A stretch of DNA of 64,000 nt from positions 33,428 through 97,427 of the forward strand of contig RQTK01000201.1 of assembly GCA_003991915.1 (NCBI GenBank), in the 5' to 3' direction. Source of the stretch: Elysia chlorotica. Its lineage: Eukaryota > Mollusca > Gastropoda > Plakobranchidae. The position numbers and the translations under genes are program-made. Shown here one piece after another: positions 12,001-22,834 of the stretch (position 1 is the first letter of the stretch; each line of letters begins with the position of its first letter). The notes under the pieces were generated by a model, which saw only the letters and a program-made list of their open reading frames with translations, made no database searches and was not told the DNA's origin.

Positions 12001-15000
12001 TGCAAATCAGCAAGTTAAAAAAAAAAAATTCTCATCTCAGACAATGTGACTTCATACTGAAATTGAAAATAAAACAGTCTGGGTGGATTTTAATGTTATC
12101 ATTACAAAGAATACTCAGAGAGAAACTATAAATTTATTAATTTGTTTTATACTGACATTTAAATAAAAAAAAACCCAATTCATTCAATCTTTTTAAAGTA
12201 GCTTAGTAAACAAATAATACAATTTTCATCTTTTTCAGCAAGAAATTGATAATGTTTATAAAGGAGGCTGTCTTAATTTGGAAACAGTTACCCTTTTGTG
12301 GAACATGTGTCTTAGGCGCTACAAGGATCAAATGAAATCAGGTAAAGAAGTTTTTCGATAAAATCTATTTTGCTGTGTGCCTGTTTATAATTTTTTAAAC
12401 ATGCTGGTGCATTATTCCTACTATTGGCTCCTTTCTTTGTTTATATTATTTATGAAATATCTGTAGATACAAATATTATCCATTTTACTTTTTGTAGCAT
12501 ATAATTTTAAAGTTAATTCAGATTTATAGTTTGAAATTCTAGTAAATTTCGATTTGATTAAGTCAGGGCTTGAAAATAAAATGTGGCTATAAAATTTACA
12601 GTGGATCAGATACATGTCTTATTCCATTTTGGCACAAAGTTGTTCTCATTTAAAAACTCTTACATAGTAGTGAGGTTTCAAAGGTCAAAGCTGCAAAGCA
12701 AATTGGTTGAAACTGATATTTGACTTAGTATCTGCCTTATCCCTAATGATGAAATATATTTGAAATAAGTCATTTGAAGTTATTCCAAATATTCTGTATT
12801 TTTCACAATGCTCATTTTAAAAACAAAAGAATGCTAACTGTTTTTTTTTTTAGTGGAATCTGGCAGAAGTTTCTTTGTATCTCACATACACTTAATGATC
12901 ATTTAGTTAGCAGTGTTCGTGAAGAGAATGGCTCTATTTGGTAACACTGCCATTCACATTCTATTTTTTTTCACATAAAAGGCATTGATGTCTTTGTGTC
13001 ATTCAAAACAGACATAATTATTCTCTTGTCAAATTTGACAGGGTTTTTTATATGGAGTTTCATGGACTTTATATCCGTCAAGAAATGGTACTTCAATATA
13101 TATATCTAACTATAGTAGAGTTTTGGCTGGCTATTGTACTGATTTCATTATTTACTCTGTATGCAATAGTATATTTTCATAGATTTTTAACTCAAAATCT
13201 GTATCCACAGAAACAATGCCTGATCTAACCAACGAAATTCCATCTATCAAAGCTCAAGTAGACCAGTATCATTCAAATTTACAGATTGTTCAGAAAACAA
13301 GGTTAGTCAATTTTTATTATATCAGTTATTACATCAAAAGAGAATTTTGTCAAAATAAGTATCCTTCAAGGATGAATTCGGAAGTGCAGCAGAACTGAGT
13401 ATAATTTATTAACGTGGGTTTTGTGTGTGTGTGTGAAAAACTAAAGAAAAGAAAAAAACATGATTTAAAAAAATTAAATTAGCTGAAGTACATATAGTTT
13501 GTAAAGTGAGAATATCTATAGACTGATTAAAATTTTCTATAAATAATTAAGACTGTAATTTGAATATTCCAATCTTCATTTCCACATTTCCAATTCATGG
13601 AAATTAACCTTTTTTTTCTGTATTTTGATCCAGGGATGAGATGATGAATGTGATAATTCCAAAGATCCAGGCTGAGATGGAAGCACTCCACCAGAAATTG
13701 CAAAGCCAGCCTACATTCAGGGGTTATGATAAGTCAAACAATGTAAGAAATTGACTTACTAATTTCTTACAAAGATAATGCTAACAGAAAAAGTTTGTTT
13801 GAATGGATAAAAAGTAGAAATTTTACTTTTTGCGAAAACAACATGCTATTGCAATAATATTAAGAAAATTTAAACAGTTTTTTCTTAGAGATGCAGGCTA
13901 TAATAAGTGACATAACCGTCATAATATGACTGGGAGTGGGAGACCGATTTTCATTGGTTGATATTTTAAGGGTCTATACACCCATTCACAGGTTTCACAC
14001 GTAATTAAGAAAAGGATGAATGAAGACTTGCCACCAGTGTTAGTTACTCGGCACACCGCAGCCGAATTCGTATACATGAAACATGTAGTTCAAGAGGCGC
14101 ACCATGCTTTATGGGTTAAAGAATTACATGTGTAAAACTAATTTTATTCTGTGTTCATTTATTACACACTCGTTGATATTTTTCAACTCTCTTTATGAAT
14201 TGTTTTCCAGAGTCCAGGACTTAGATTGGTTGCTCCCACGCCTCCACACCTAGCATTCCCATCAAGAAGCTCTGAAGCAAGTCACATGGCCAAAACCCCA
14301 GTTATAATACCCAGCATGAACAACGGTATATTGTAATTGTTAACATTGAAAGAAATAATGCCAACTGCGTGCTGTCATTTTTTATCCTGCTTTTTTTCAA
14401 ATTTTGTCTCAAATGTGTAAAATATGATTGATATGATTGTTCAGTCAATAGTCCTGCTTGTAGCATTAGATATAGGAATTCAATTTGGAGATGTTGGTTT
14501 ATCAACTGATTCCTTATTAACTGTTTTCATTACAATGAGGTTAAAATCCCTTAAAATAAAAATGTTTTGATGTTATGGTGTTAAAAACAGTAGCTCAAGA
14601 AGACTACATGCATCCTTTTGTATTTATTGAAACAAATGTCAACTTGTTCTTTTTTTTTTTTTTGGTAGTGTGAAAAAAAATATGATTGAGAAAAATCAAA
14701 GGTTCCTCTTTTTAGTCTTAACATTTTGTGAAAAATGATATCTTTAGGATGGACTATTTTGACTTTTCTATATACACATTTTTGTTGTTTTGTTTTTCAC
14801 TTTTGTTTGTGTATGTATGCTTTTTCAGATACTCCTGATGCTGTATCATCTGTTTTGAATAAGATAGAGCAGTCTATCCACCAAAATTCTGAACAAATTA
14901 GGACTGTACGGAAAGATTTTCCACATGCTTTTCAATTGGAAGCTTTAAAGAAGAAGTTAGTATTGGCATTTCAACATCTTTTTAATTTCAGTTGATCCAC

Positions 15001-18000
15001 TAGAAATACATAAGATGGGATTTGTCTAATTTTAGACTTGACCCCTAAATGCTCATGAAGATCTTAAGTCTAGCTATTCATATGCACCTTTTAGGTTGGG
15101 ACCTGTGTTTAGGAAAGAAGGTAGAGCTGCTTCATAATATAAAGAATTGACAATTTGCATTATAATTTTGATCCTGCTTTGCATTGATGCTCTCTAATAT
15201 TTCTTTCCATCAAATAGTGTAATGGATCGATTTATTTTTGAACTTAGGAAAAAACTAAATGAAGACTGTCCCGATTTGTTTTGTTTAGGTAGCCTCTTTT
15301 GGGCACTACTTTGACACTAGTCTATGTGCTAGGCTGTTGGTAAGAACAATTGCTTGTGCCTGGTTTAAACACATGATTTTTCAGGTTGATTGATTGTATT
15401 ACCACATTATGAATGCTGATTTAGTGTATGTTTGTATGTGCGTTGTAGCTTAATATATCAATACTGTTTGTTTTTCAATGTTTCCCCAGTACCAAAGCTG
15501 CCTTTAAAGGCTCTGTTTTACCTGACAAGAGAGGCAGAAAAACAGTCTACAGGGACACAAAATCAGCAAAGCATGATAAACAGCATGTTGAACTTGTTGG
15601 ATCTCCAGTCACTAGCAATTCTTCAGCAAAGGTATACAATGTTTAACATAATCTGTTGTGCATCATCAGGGTTTTGTTTTTTCCTTTTGATTATTTATTT
15701 CTAATACAAATCTAAACTTCCCTATCAAATGGTTCAGCGTTCAACAAAGGTATTTATATTTTTGATGATTAGTAAGAAAAATTTGATTTACAAGCAAATG
15801 GTTGGAACCTTGCTAGTTACGCTAATTATGACCTTTTGTTATTCATAAAGAAAATGAAGCTACATTCTCATGCATTTTTGTTCCTTTTGTTTGGATGTTT
15901 TGAAATCATTGAGGCAATGCATAAATGGAATAATTTTAGAACTCAAAAGAATGAAAATGATTCATGAGCATGTAGTACACTCTTCAGACAGAACACATTT
16001 TGTATCCTCCATTTTATTGGAACATTTTCAGTGGTTCATTCAGTTTCTAAGGCTTTTTTTGCTGTTGATTGGTTGTGTCACGCTAGATTTACACAGCAAA
16101 GTATTTACAATTATGGATTATCTTTTCCTCATAATACATACATTAATCGTAAAAAGACCAGAGGCACCAGATAGTTTTTAGTGCTCTGGAGTGCCATTTA
16201 GGTCTAAGGTTTGAAAAGTAGATACTGAAGTTAATAGCCAAAAAATTTTATCATTATTTCCTCAGCAAAATCTAAATGGGAAGACCTGATTTGTACCCTC
16301 AATTTCAAATCAATCAGCAGTTCTCTTTATTTGTACAGATGGTATTTTGCCCTCTAAAAGTGGATGTGGTTGAAAGTACAAAATACACAGGTCTCTTTTA
16401 GAGAACACATTTGACACCAAGAAGGGTTTTCCTTTTGTAACACAATCAATTACATTTTGAGGATTATTTGCAAGAATGTCCAAAAAGTTTTATGAAGCTC
16501 TTGTTTTCTCATCATTTATTATTTGTTATAAGCAAGCAGGAGTTGGCAGTTTATTGTTGAATATGGAAATAAGTTGCATCATCAAACAAAATCTGTAAAA
16601 CTAATATTTAAAAAGTTAATGATCATTAAATGTTGGCTGATATAACAAAGTTGGTACTGGTTCATTTAGTTTGAGCAACAACTCCAAAAATGTCCATTAA
16701 ATCCATACATAGTCCCTGTTATAGTGTCTGGAAAAACTGGATGGTAAAAGAAGCCAGAAACTCATGCAATGCTAAGAAATGCATGGACATTGTCTTTCAG
16801 ACTTTCAATCATGGATACATTGAGCTGGCCATTGTAGCTGGTAGTGAAAATCTACTCAATTGTGATATAAATGCTGTTAAGAATTGGAAACTTTTTAAGA
16901 TACATATTCCTTTCTTTTTTTTTCTTTCCAGAAAAAGATAAAATCGCCTGAAAATGCACCAGCAAATACAATCAAACATACAAAAAGAAAGGAAAGTGCA
17001 GAGGATGCCCTTGTCGATTCAGTGAGTTAATGAATAATGTAGATTCCTTGAATAAAAAAAAATTTCCTTTGTTTGGGATAAAAATGTCCACTTCTATCTC
17101 CTTATGTTATCTTTAGTGGGCAATTACACCATTCATCTGTATTTAGGCACCTAAGCAGAAATGAACACAGCACAAACAAAACAGAGGGAGTTACATTGAC
17201 AGCTAGCCCTTAAGCCGTGGCACAAAGGACATTACTGTCTACCTATTTTCACTCTGATACCAAAAAGTTGGTCTGAAAGGAAGTAAACATGCTTAAGTGT
17301 CTGTAAAACTTGTGCACAAAGAACGTTCATAGTATCTGGTACTGCAATATGTCTATCTATTTTATGCTTTTATACATACTAGCGTAGCATGTGAATGAAG
17401 AAAAACAATAAAAGATAAGGGAGTTTAATGAGAATGAGGTTCGACGGTCGTAGTAACTTTCAGCAAATAATTTGTCAATTTAAATTTAGATGTAATAAGA
17501 ATTCCCTCTGATTTTGAAGATCAAAGGGGTAACAGAAGAACTTTTGTTCTAAGAGGTAATAGAATAAGCTTCCAAGTACTCTGCATGAGTCATGAGATTT
17601 TAAGACAATGAGGCCAATTCTGGTAAGGCCAACCCAAAAATGACACAGAAAAGATCAATTTTAAAATGAGAACCTTCATTTGAGGGCAAATAAATATTCT
17701 GTTACGGTTACATAGAGAGCAGCTTAACTCACTTTTTATGTGTGTTTGTGACAATGTGGCTGTAACATTATTGCCTTGAAAATATTGTCTTTTTCATTAA
17801 AAAAAAATGCTTTGTTGCATTTTACAATAGTGCCACTGTAACATTTGGAATTTTTTTTTTTTTTTGTCATTTAAAATTTGTCGGATCTAAAAGCTTCTAT
17901 ATATGAATGTATAATTCACGAAAGTGAATAATTGTGCAAATACTTTTAAACAATCATTAATAACAAAATATGTTTTTGAATATCAAATGAACCACAACTA

Positions 18001-19905
18001 TGATTTTTAGAAAGATAAAATTTTACAAAGAATAGCCATAGATTTCTGTAACACAAAATGAGTGTCTTTAAAAATAAAAATCGAATACAGTTGAGAGGGT
18101 ACAAACAGGAACCTTATTATGATTTGAAAAAGAATGCTCAATGTGGAGGACAGATATGCAACATGTTAAAGAGTAAAAATTGTGGTTTCAGTTATTTCTG
18201 GCAGATATGCACAGGAATGTGGTTAAAACTTTTATATTATGAAAAAAAAATGTTTTTATTGAGGTAAATAATTTTCTATGACTATTAAATTATTTTAACA
18301 TTTTCAGATTGTTGATTCCATGATCGAAGGTGAGGCCAACCAAAAAGACTCTTGGAGCCTAGACCTCAAGTCCATCAGTAGTATGATAAATGCTGGATCT
18401 CCCCAGGATCAAGGTTTGTTTAAATAGAGTTCAAAAATGTAATGGGAGGCTTTGTAGGCCTCTTAAGGATACATTTTTATCAGAAAAATTATACAAAAAT
18501 ACTTTACTTCCACCTTTTTATTTTAGGAATTGTTTTTCAAGTCAACTATACAATTTTAATTGTAGAATTCAGGACATATAAAGCAATTTATAAACGAATA
18601 TTTAACTTTCATAATCACACATCTCTTAAAAAAATTATTCTCACAGACCAAGCAGCATTTGTTTCCAAGGACCTGATTCATCGCAGTCCCTTCCAAGTTC
18701 CGTCTACTACATCCTATCAGCAGGAGAGGGGCAGCCCTTCATTACATCAAAATTCTACAAGTTACCCATATCATGGAAATTCTGGTCTGAAAAGCTCCGG
18801 AAATTCTTTCTTGTGGGAACAAGCATCACCTGCAAGTTCAACAATTGGTAAAACTGTTGAACAGACTCTAGATTTGTTTTCCCCTGTTGCCTCTACATCT
18901 GCTGTTAGTCAAGTCGACTCTATGGCATCGGCATCAAATTTAAGTGCTCACAACTGGTCTGCTTCTGTGGGGTTATCTCCAATGAATAGTCCTCTCTCTT
19001 CTGCAAGAAAGACAAAACTACCTTCACAAACTTTATTAGAGATCTCGGATTCTATGCTGAAAGAAGGTACTAAAAGTAAGCATTTTGAAAGTGAACTGAA
19101 GAGGGATAATTGTAACCAAGATGTAAGCAATTCATTATACCAGAGCTTGATGCGTTTGCCAGGAGATGGTCAGCCCCATCAAGACCCTGAAGCATCACAC
19201 TCAAGTGAGAACGATGAAGACGCTGCCATAGGGTCCTTAAGTAAAGACTCTCTCTTTGATTCTTTACCTATTGATAGTCAAGTTTCTTTGCCTCTGAAAT
19301 TGCCAGATTGTTCACCCAAGTCTAACTTGAAGGAACCTTTACAAGATGTTCTTCTTGGTGAAGGGTGTGAGGAATCTGTACAAGATGTTCTTGTAAGTCC
19401 TTTTCCCCGTCCTGAGAACCTTGAAGGACCTTTATTCAACATGGATGACAAAGCTGTCAGTTTTGAGGCTGGTGCAGAGGAAAATGAAAGTGGTCTCAAG
19501 CTGTCCTCAAACCTTCATATTTCATCCGAAGAAATTCTTGATTTAGAAAGCGGCGATGACATGCTGCAATGTTTAGAATTGGATGAATCCTTTTCACCCG
19601 CTAAATGTGGGATTGTCTTAGAGAGAGGTAAGTCTCCATTTGGTTCGACTTTAGAGGCAAAGCGAAATATCAAGTCGCCAGTTTCAGGACTTTTTTCATC
19701 TGAATCTTTTACAATAGACAGCATGACTCCTTCGAGAGTCCCCAAAAACAGTGAAGCCTCCAACAGCAGAGACCATCTCGTAAACAAGTCAAGTGATTTA
19801 AGTGAAAATGGTCTTCAAGACAGTGCAAGCAGATCGGACAAGAGTGATATTTTAAGCCAAATTGCCTTATTGCAACAATCTTTTGCCAGCAAAGTTAACC
19901 TCTAG
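6083..19905 (+). CDS. HAUS6: HAUS augmin-like complex subunit 6
   Basis: Augmin recruits gamma-tubulin ring complex to existing spindle microtubules for branching nucleation; HAUS6 is the subunit that contacts the NEDD1/gamma-tubulin side. Coding exons (all GT-AG, phases match): 6083-6183, 6846-6941, 7295-7376, 8350-8479, 9329-9494, 9931-10038, 10388-10472, 11303-11476, 12239-12341, 13211-13301, 13634-13742, 14211-14325, 14829-14955, 15490-15631, 16932-17021, 18308-18413, 18647-19905. They sum to 3084 nt, 1027 aa, against 955 aa in human. The N-terminal HAUS6 domain is clear: MFNLPNKAGSEAVLHFLFD, then DCWPVVDRKAEMQFRK and LLLSPGGRKYIHLLYKFSTY. A coiled-coil middle follows (KTYRRLSRAKRDCEDKKRQL; IPNLLLQEFQREIQ; MEALHQKLQ), then an acidic, Ser-rich, disordered tail encoded mainly by the 1.26 kb last exon, as in vertebrates. 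The start follows an acceptor at 6061, so a non-coding 5' exon exists but was not placed. Confidence 0.96.
7865..8065 (-). mobile_element. Degenerate tRNA-derived SINE in HAUS6 intron 3
   Basis: Read on the minus strand, it begins with a tRNA-like head containing a B-box-like GGGTTCAATCACC (about 8013-8025) and a TGGTTAATGTGTTGG A-box-like word. The body (plus strand GGCTCAAGAGCCTCAGCT) recurs at about 33550. Probably a second SINE family, unrelated to the one at 5456. Confidence 0.55.
11159..11216. repeat. Near-perfect 21-bp inverted repeat (hairpin) in HAUS6 intron 7
   Basis: TTTTTATCAATGGTGTAAAAC at 11159-11179 pairs with 11196-11216 with a single mismatch, around a 16-nt loop. It would form a stable stem in RNA from either strand. 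It may be a remnant of a small inverted-repeat transposon or a short hairpin locus; nothing else supports a miRNA. Confidence 0.75.
11530..11640 (+). mobile_element. tRNA-like SINE fragment in HAUS6 intron 8
   Basis: A sequence with a B-box-like CAAGTTCAACCACC (about 11588-11601) and an upstream A-box-like region, in an otherwise featureless intron. The head resembles a degenerate tRNA but no cloverleaf or anticodon arm is convincing, so a SINE remnant is preferred to a tRNA gene. Confidence 0.4.
13992..14129 (+). other. Exon-like open segment in HAUS6 intron 11 (unconfirmed)
   Basis: After a good acceptor (CCCATTCACAG), 46 codons stay open in the phase left by the preceding exon (phase 0), and the following exon is also phase 0. 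The peptide starts VSHVIKKRMNEDLPPVLVT and contains AAEFVYMKHVVQEAHHALWV. The possible donor at 14130 (CAT|GTGTAA) is weak, and without splicing a stop follows at 14133. The human protein has nothing at this point: its sequence runs straight on to the segment encoded by the next exon. It may be a lineage-specific cassette exon, an exonised transposon, or chance. Confidence 0.3.
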
Positions 19906-20320
19906 AATGGGACCTTGTTGCACAAATGAATTGCTAATGACAGGCCTACCTAAAGTCTTTGACAAACAATTTGTACAGTGGCAAATATTTCGTCATTTGA
20001 AAAGAAACAAAACGTTGAGGATTTCAGGAAATTTCAATTGTGAATTAGGATCATACTGAATTAAGACTTCTTTGCAATCCTTGAATTATTTCAATGAGCC
20101 ATACAGCATCTCTATAATACTATTTTAATAGACATGATTTTTATCTACATTGTTAAGGACACATTGTTTTTTTAAATTTATTTTAAGTTCAAAACTTTGC
20201 ATAAAAAGTATTAATTTCACTATATGAATGTATATAACAATATTGTCAAGAGCACTTAGTTACATGTTTTTGTTGTTGTAGGTATGGTGCTATAATAAAA
20301 GAATATTTTAAGAAATATTT
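19906..20320 (+). other. HAUS6: HAUS6 3' UTR (inferred)
   Basis: AT-rich sequence after the TAG at 19903-19905, with no further reading frame and no intron needed. It ends around the AATAAA at 20294. The last ~70 bp lie inside the first unit of the tandem duplication at 20250-25577. Confidence 0.6.
20294..20299 (+). terminator. Candidate polyadenylation signal AATAAA for HAUS6
   Basis: AATAAA about 390 nt after the HAUS6 stop codon. The same signal is copied in the second duplication unit at about 22877, which could act as an alternative, more distal site. Confidence 0.5.
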
Positions 20321-20680
20321 TATGCATATCTTACAAGCACATAAGTTATTGCCATTCATTTGAGAAATGTCGATGCACAAATTCTGCTTGTTTTGAAAAC
20401 ACCTCATTGAATTATTTTTTTTTCTGGAAAAACATCTTCAAAACAAAATGTTGTTATGCTTTTGCTTAAATTTCATTGTTGTCTCTTGTTCGTTTTGCGT
20501 TGTTGCCTTGCCTTGCATGCACTACACATGACCCTCTTTGCTTCTGACTGCCAGACACTTCTTTGTTTTCTTATTTGTTAAATATTTGAGTTGTACTTGG
20601 TGCCCCTACCCTGACTACACCTGTTTCAGCCCTATTTTGTAACTGATTATCTGCTTACAGTTTTACGATTATGTCAAAAT

Positions 20681-21973
20681 CACCTGGTGATCTTTAAAGA
20701 AAAACCAGCACTGTTGTCCTTTTTTTCAACAGTAAACCACACCTTGATGTTTTTCACCCAGTCACCCTTAAAGATAAAAAATAACAAAATGGTGAAAAAC
20801 AGTTATGTAATGTACTTATCTATCGATCTAGCTATCAATCCATTTACTTATCTGTTAATTTATCTATTATTTGTATGTATATAACTGTTTCTCTGCACAG
20901 TAAAATGGTATTGGTTTTATGTCCAGCTAGGCGTATCACTGTTTTCAGAAAGATTGTTTAGAACACCCTAGACATCCTCTCTTTCTATAGTCTCTATCTA
21001 TCATCTTTCTAAGACGACAACGAGGAAAAAGAAAAAGCATAAAATTAGAAGAGGAATAAAATGAAGTAGCTCAGGAGGAGAGGAGGAAGAACATGAACAA
21101 GGGGATGAAAGGAGGTACAACAGGAGCAACAGGAAGAGGAAGATAAGCAGGAGGCGGAGGAGCAGAAGAAAGTGAGCAAGAGGAGTAGGGGGAGATGCAG
21201 CAGGAGGAGGAGGAAGAGGAAAAACACCAGGATGGGAGAAAGCTAGAAGAGGAAAATGAGAACCAGAAACAGGGAGAGGAACAATAGGAAGAGCAGTATC
21301 AGAAGAAGAGGAAAGGCGACCAAAATGAGTTGGAAGTGGAGAAACTAGAGGAGTAGTAGCAGCAGGCGAGGATGAGGAGTTAGAGGAGGCGCACGTGGAA
21401 AAGGAGGGGGAGTAAGACGAGTAACAGCTCCAGGAGCAGCAGATGTAGATACATCGGAGAACGTACAGGAGGAGAAGCAAGGTAAGCAAAAGATGAACAG
21501 GAGGATCAGGTGAGAGGAAGGGGAGAGGGAGGAGGAGAAGGAGAAAGGAAGAGCGGGAGGAGGAGCAGGAGGGAGGAATAACAGACTGAGGAAGAGCAGG
21601 AGGGAGGAGGAGCAGAAGCCTAGGAAGAGCAGGGACATATAAACAGCTAATAGCCTACTACATCTATACCTTTAGAGGAGGAGAGAGAGAGAGTATAACC
21701 ATTGCCGAAGAATATTTACTCGTATACAGGTGTTTTTCACCCACAAATGTATTGGTTTCAAGGAAATCATATGGTTCAGAAAAAAAAATTCACAGAAAAT
21801 AAATAATTTTTTTGAGAAACGAACAACGCAAATAGAAGCATAACAGTTTTTTTTTTTTAAATACAAGTTGAGGAACACATATTGGTTTTTATCTTAAAAT
21901 TGACACCATTAAAGGGAATTACGTAGAATTTTCACAGGGTATTTTTTCAATTCTCGTAAACATTCACAGTTAA
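20681..21973. mobile_element. TTAA-flanked purine-rich element, 5'-truncated copy
   Basis: Copy of the element described at 23397-24717, missing its left terminus. The core at about 21010-21640 is almost entirely purine on the plus strand (AGGAGG/GAAGAG motifs). Minus-strand frames through it encode only Leu/Ser/Pro/Cys-rich low-complexity peptides and are not genes. The right end is at the TTAA at about 21970. Confidence 0.6.
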
Positions 21974-22834
21974 TACTGTCAACTGTAAAGATCTATATTA
22001 ATTTAAAAAATGAAAATAATATCTAGACAAAATCATTTGTCTTGGATATTGGTGATTTGGTACAGAAAAAAAAATATAATCTGTAGGTTACTGTTAAAGT
22101 ACGGAAGTCTTATTTAGCACAAAAAGGAGCAAGGAGAGTAAAAAAAAATACTTTGGCCATAGACTAGAGCAAGAATGAAGAGGGAGTGGAGTTTGAAAGA
22201 AAGCAAACGTCAGTGATTGAGAAACCAATCCATATAGGTTTTAAGCCAAAAGATATCACACAATGACAGAGCAAGAGAGACATATATCTATGAATCTATC
22301 TACGGTCCGCTAAGACAACACATATATGTATTTGTTTTTGCCTTTACATAAAGTTCAATTGTAATAGTATGATTTTCGACAAAGCTTTGGTTTTGACATG
22401 CAAGAGCATTATAATAATTATTCTGCATGTAAATACTAGGCATTTCAATAAATTATTAAAAAAAATATATCAAAATAAATGTTCTGGTTTATAATATTAT
22501 ACGTTATTATAACCTTATTTACATTGATCCAATCTTTATTGTTATTTTTGTTCCTTCAATAACCGGGAGGCCTATTTATTCAACATGTTTCTGCTTTTGG
22601 GGATGGTTTTTTTTCGTATTGTTTGATACATGTACAACTACATGCAGACACCACTGCCCGAGTGAAAGAAATTGTATAGGTTGTGCAGTCTTAACTCTGG
22701 TTCTTCCTTTGTAAAAGATGTGGACCTTTGCCTGTTTTAGAGCAACAACATGGTGGTCCTTCTTTGGTGAAAGTAACAGTGAGATTAATTAAATAGTCAT
22801 TTGTTGAAATCATTTTTAAAAATTAGAAACTAAT

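Larger units (their letters stand above)
20250..22834. repeat. Tandem duplication, unit 1 (2.6 kb)
   Basis: This unit and the next start with GAGCACTTAGTTACATG and end with TTAGAAACTAA; they match almost throughout with scattered substitutions and indels. Unit 1 starts in the HAUS6 3' UTR. It lacks about 165 bp present in unit 2: GTCAAAATCA at about 20671-20680 joins directly to CCTGGTGATC, whereas in unit 2 the two are separated by a segment bounded by AAAATCA on both sides. This removed the left end of the mobile element that unit 2 retains. Confidence 0.9.

Noticed and set aside
15870-16181. 103-codon frame in HAUS6 intron 14
   Set aside because: Hydrophobic random-looking translation of AT-rich intron, without acceptor/donor pairing in the gene's phase.
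21001-21638. Long minus-strand open frames rich in Leu, Ser, Pro, Cys (also at 23784-24395 and, on the plus strand, 44575-44907)
   Set aside because: They are translations of a one-sided purine/pyrimidine tract. The frames are open because stop codons are rare in such sequence on the pyrimidine strand; no domain or splice structure supports them.
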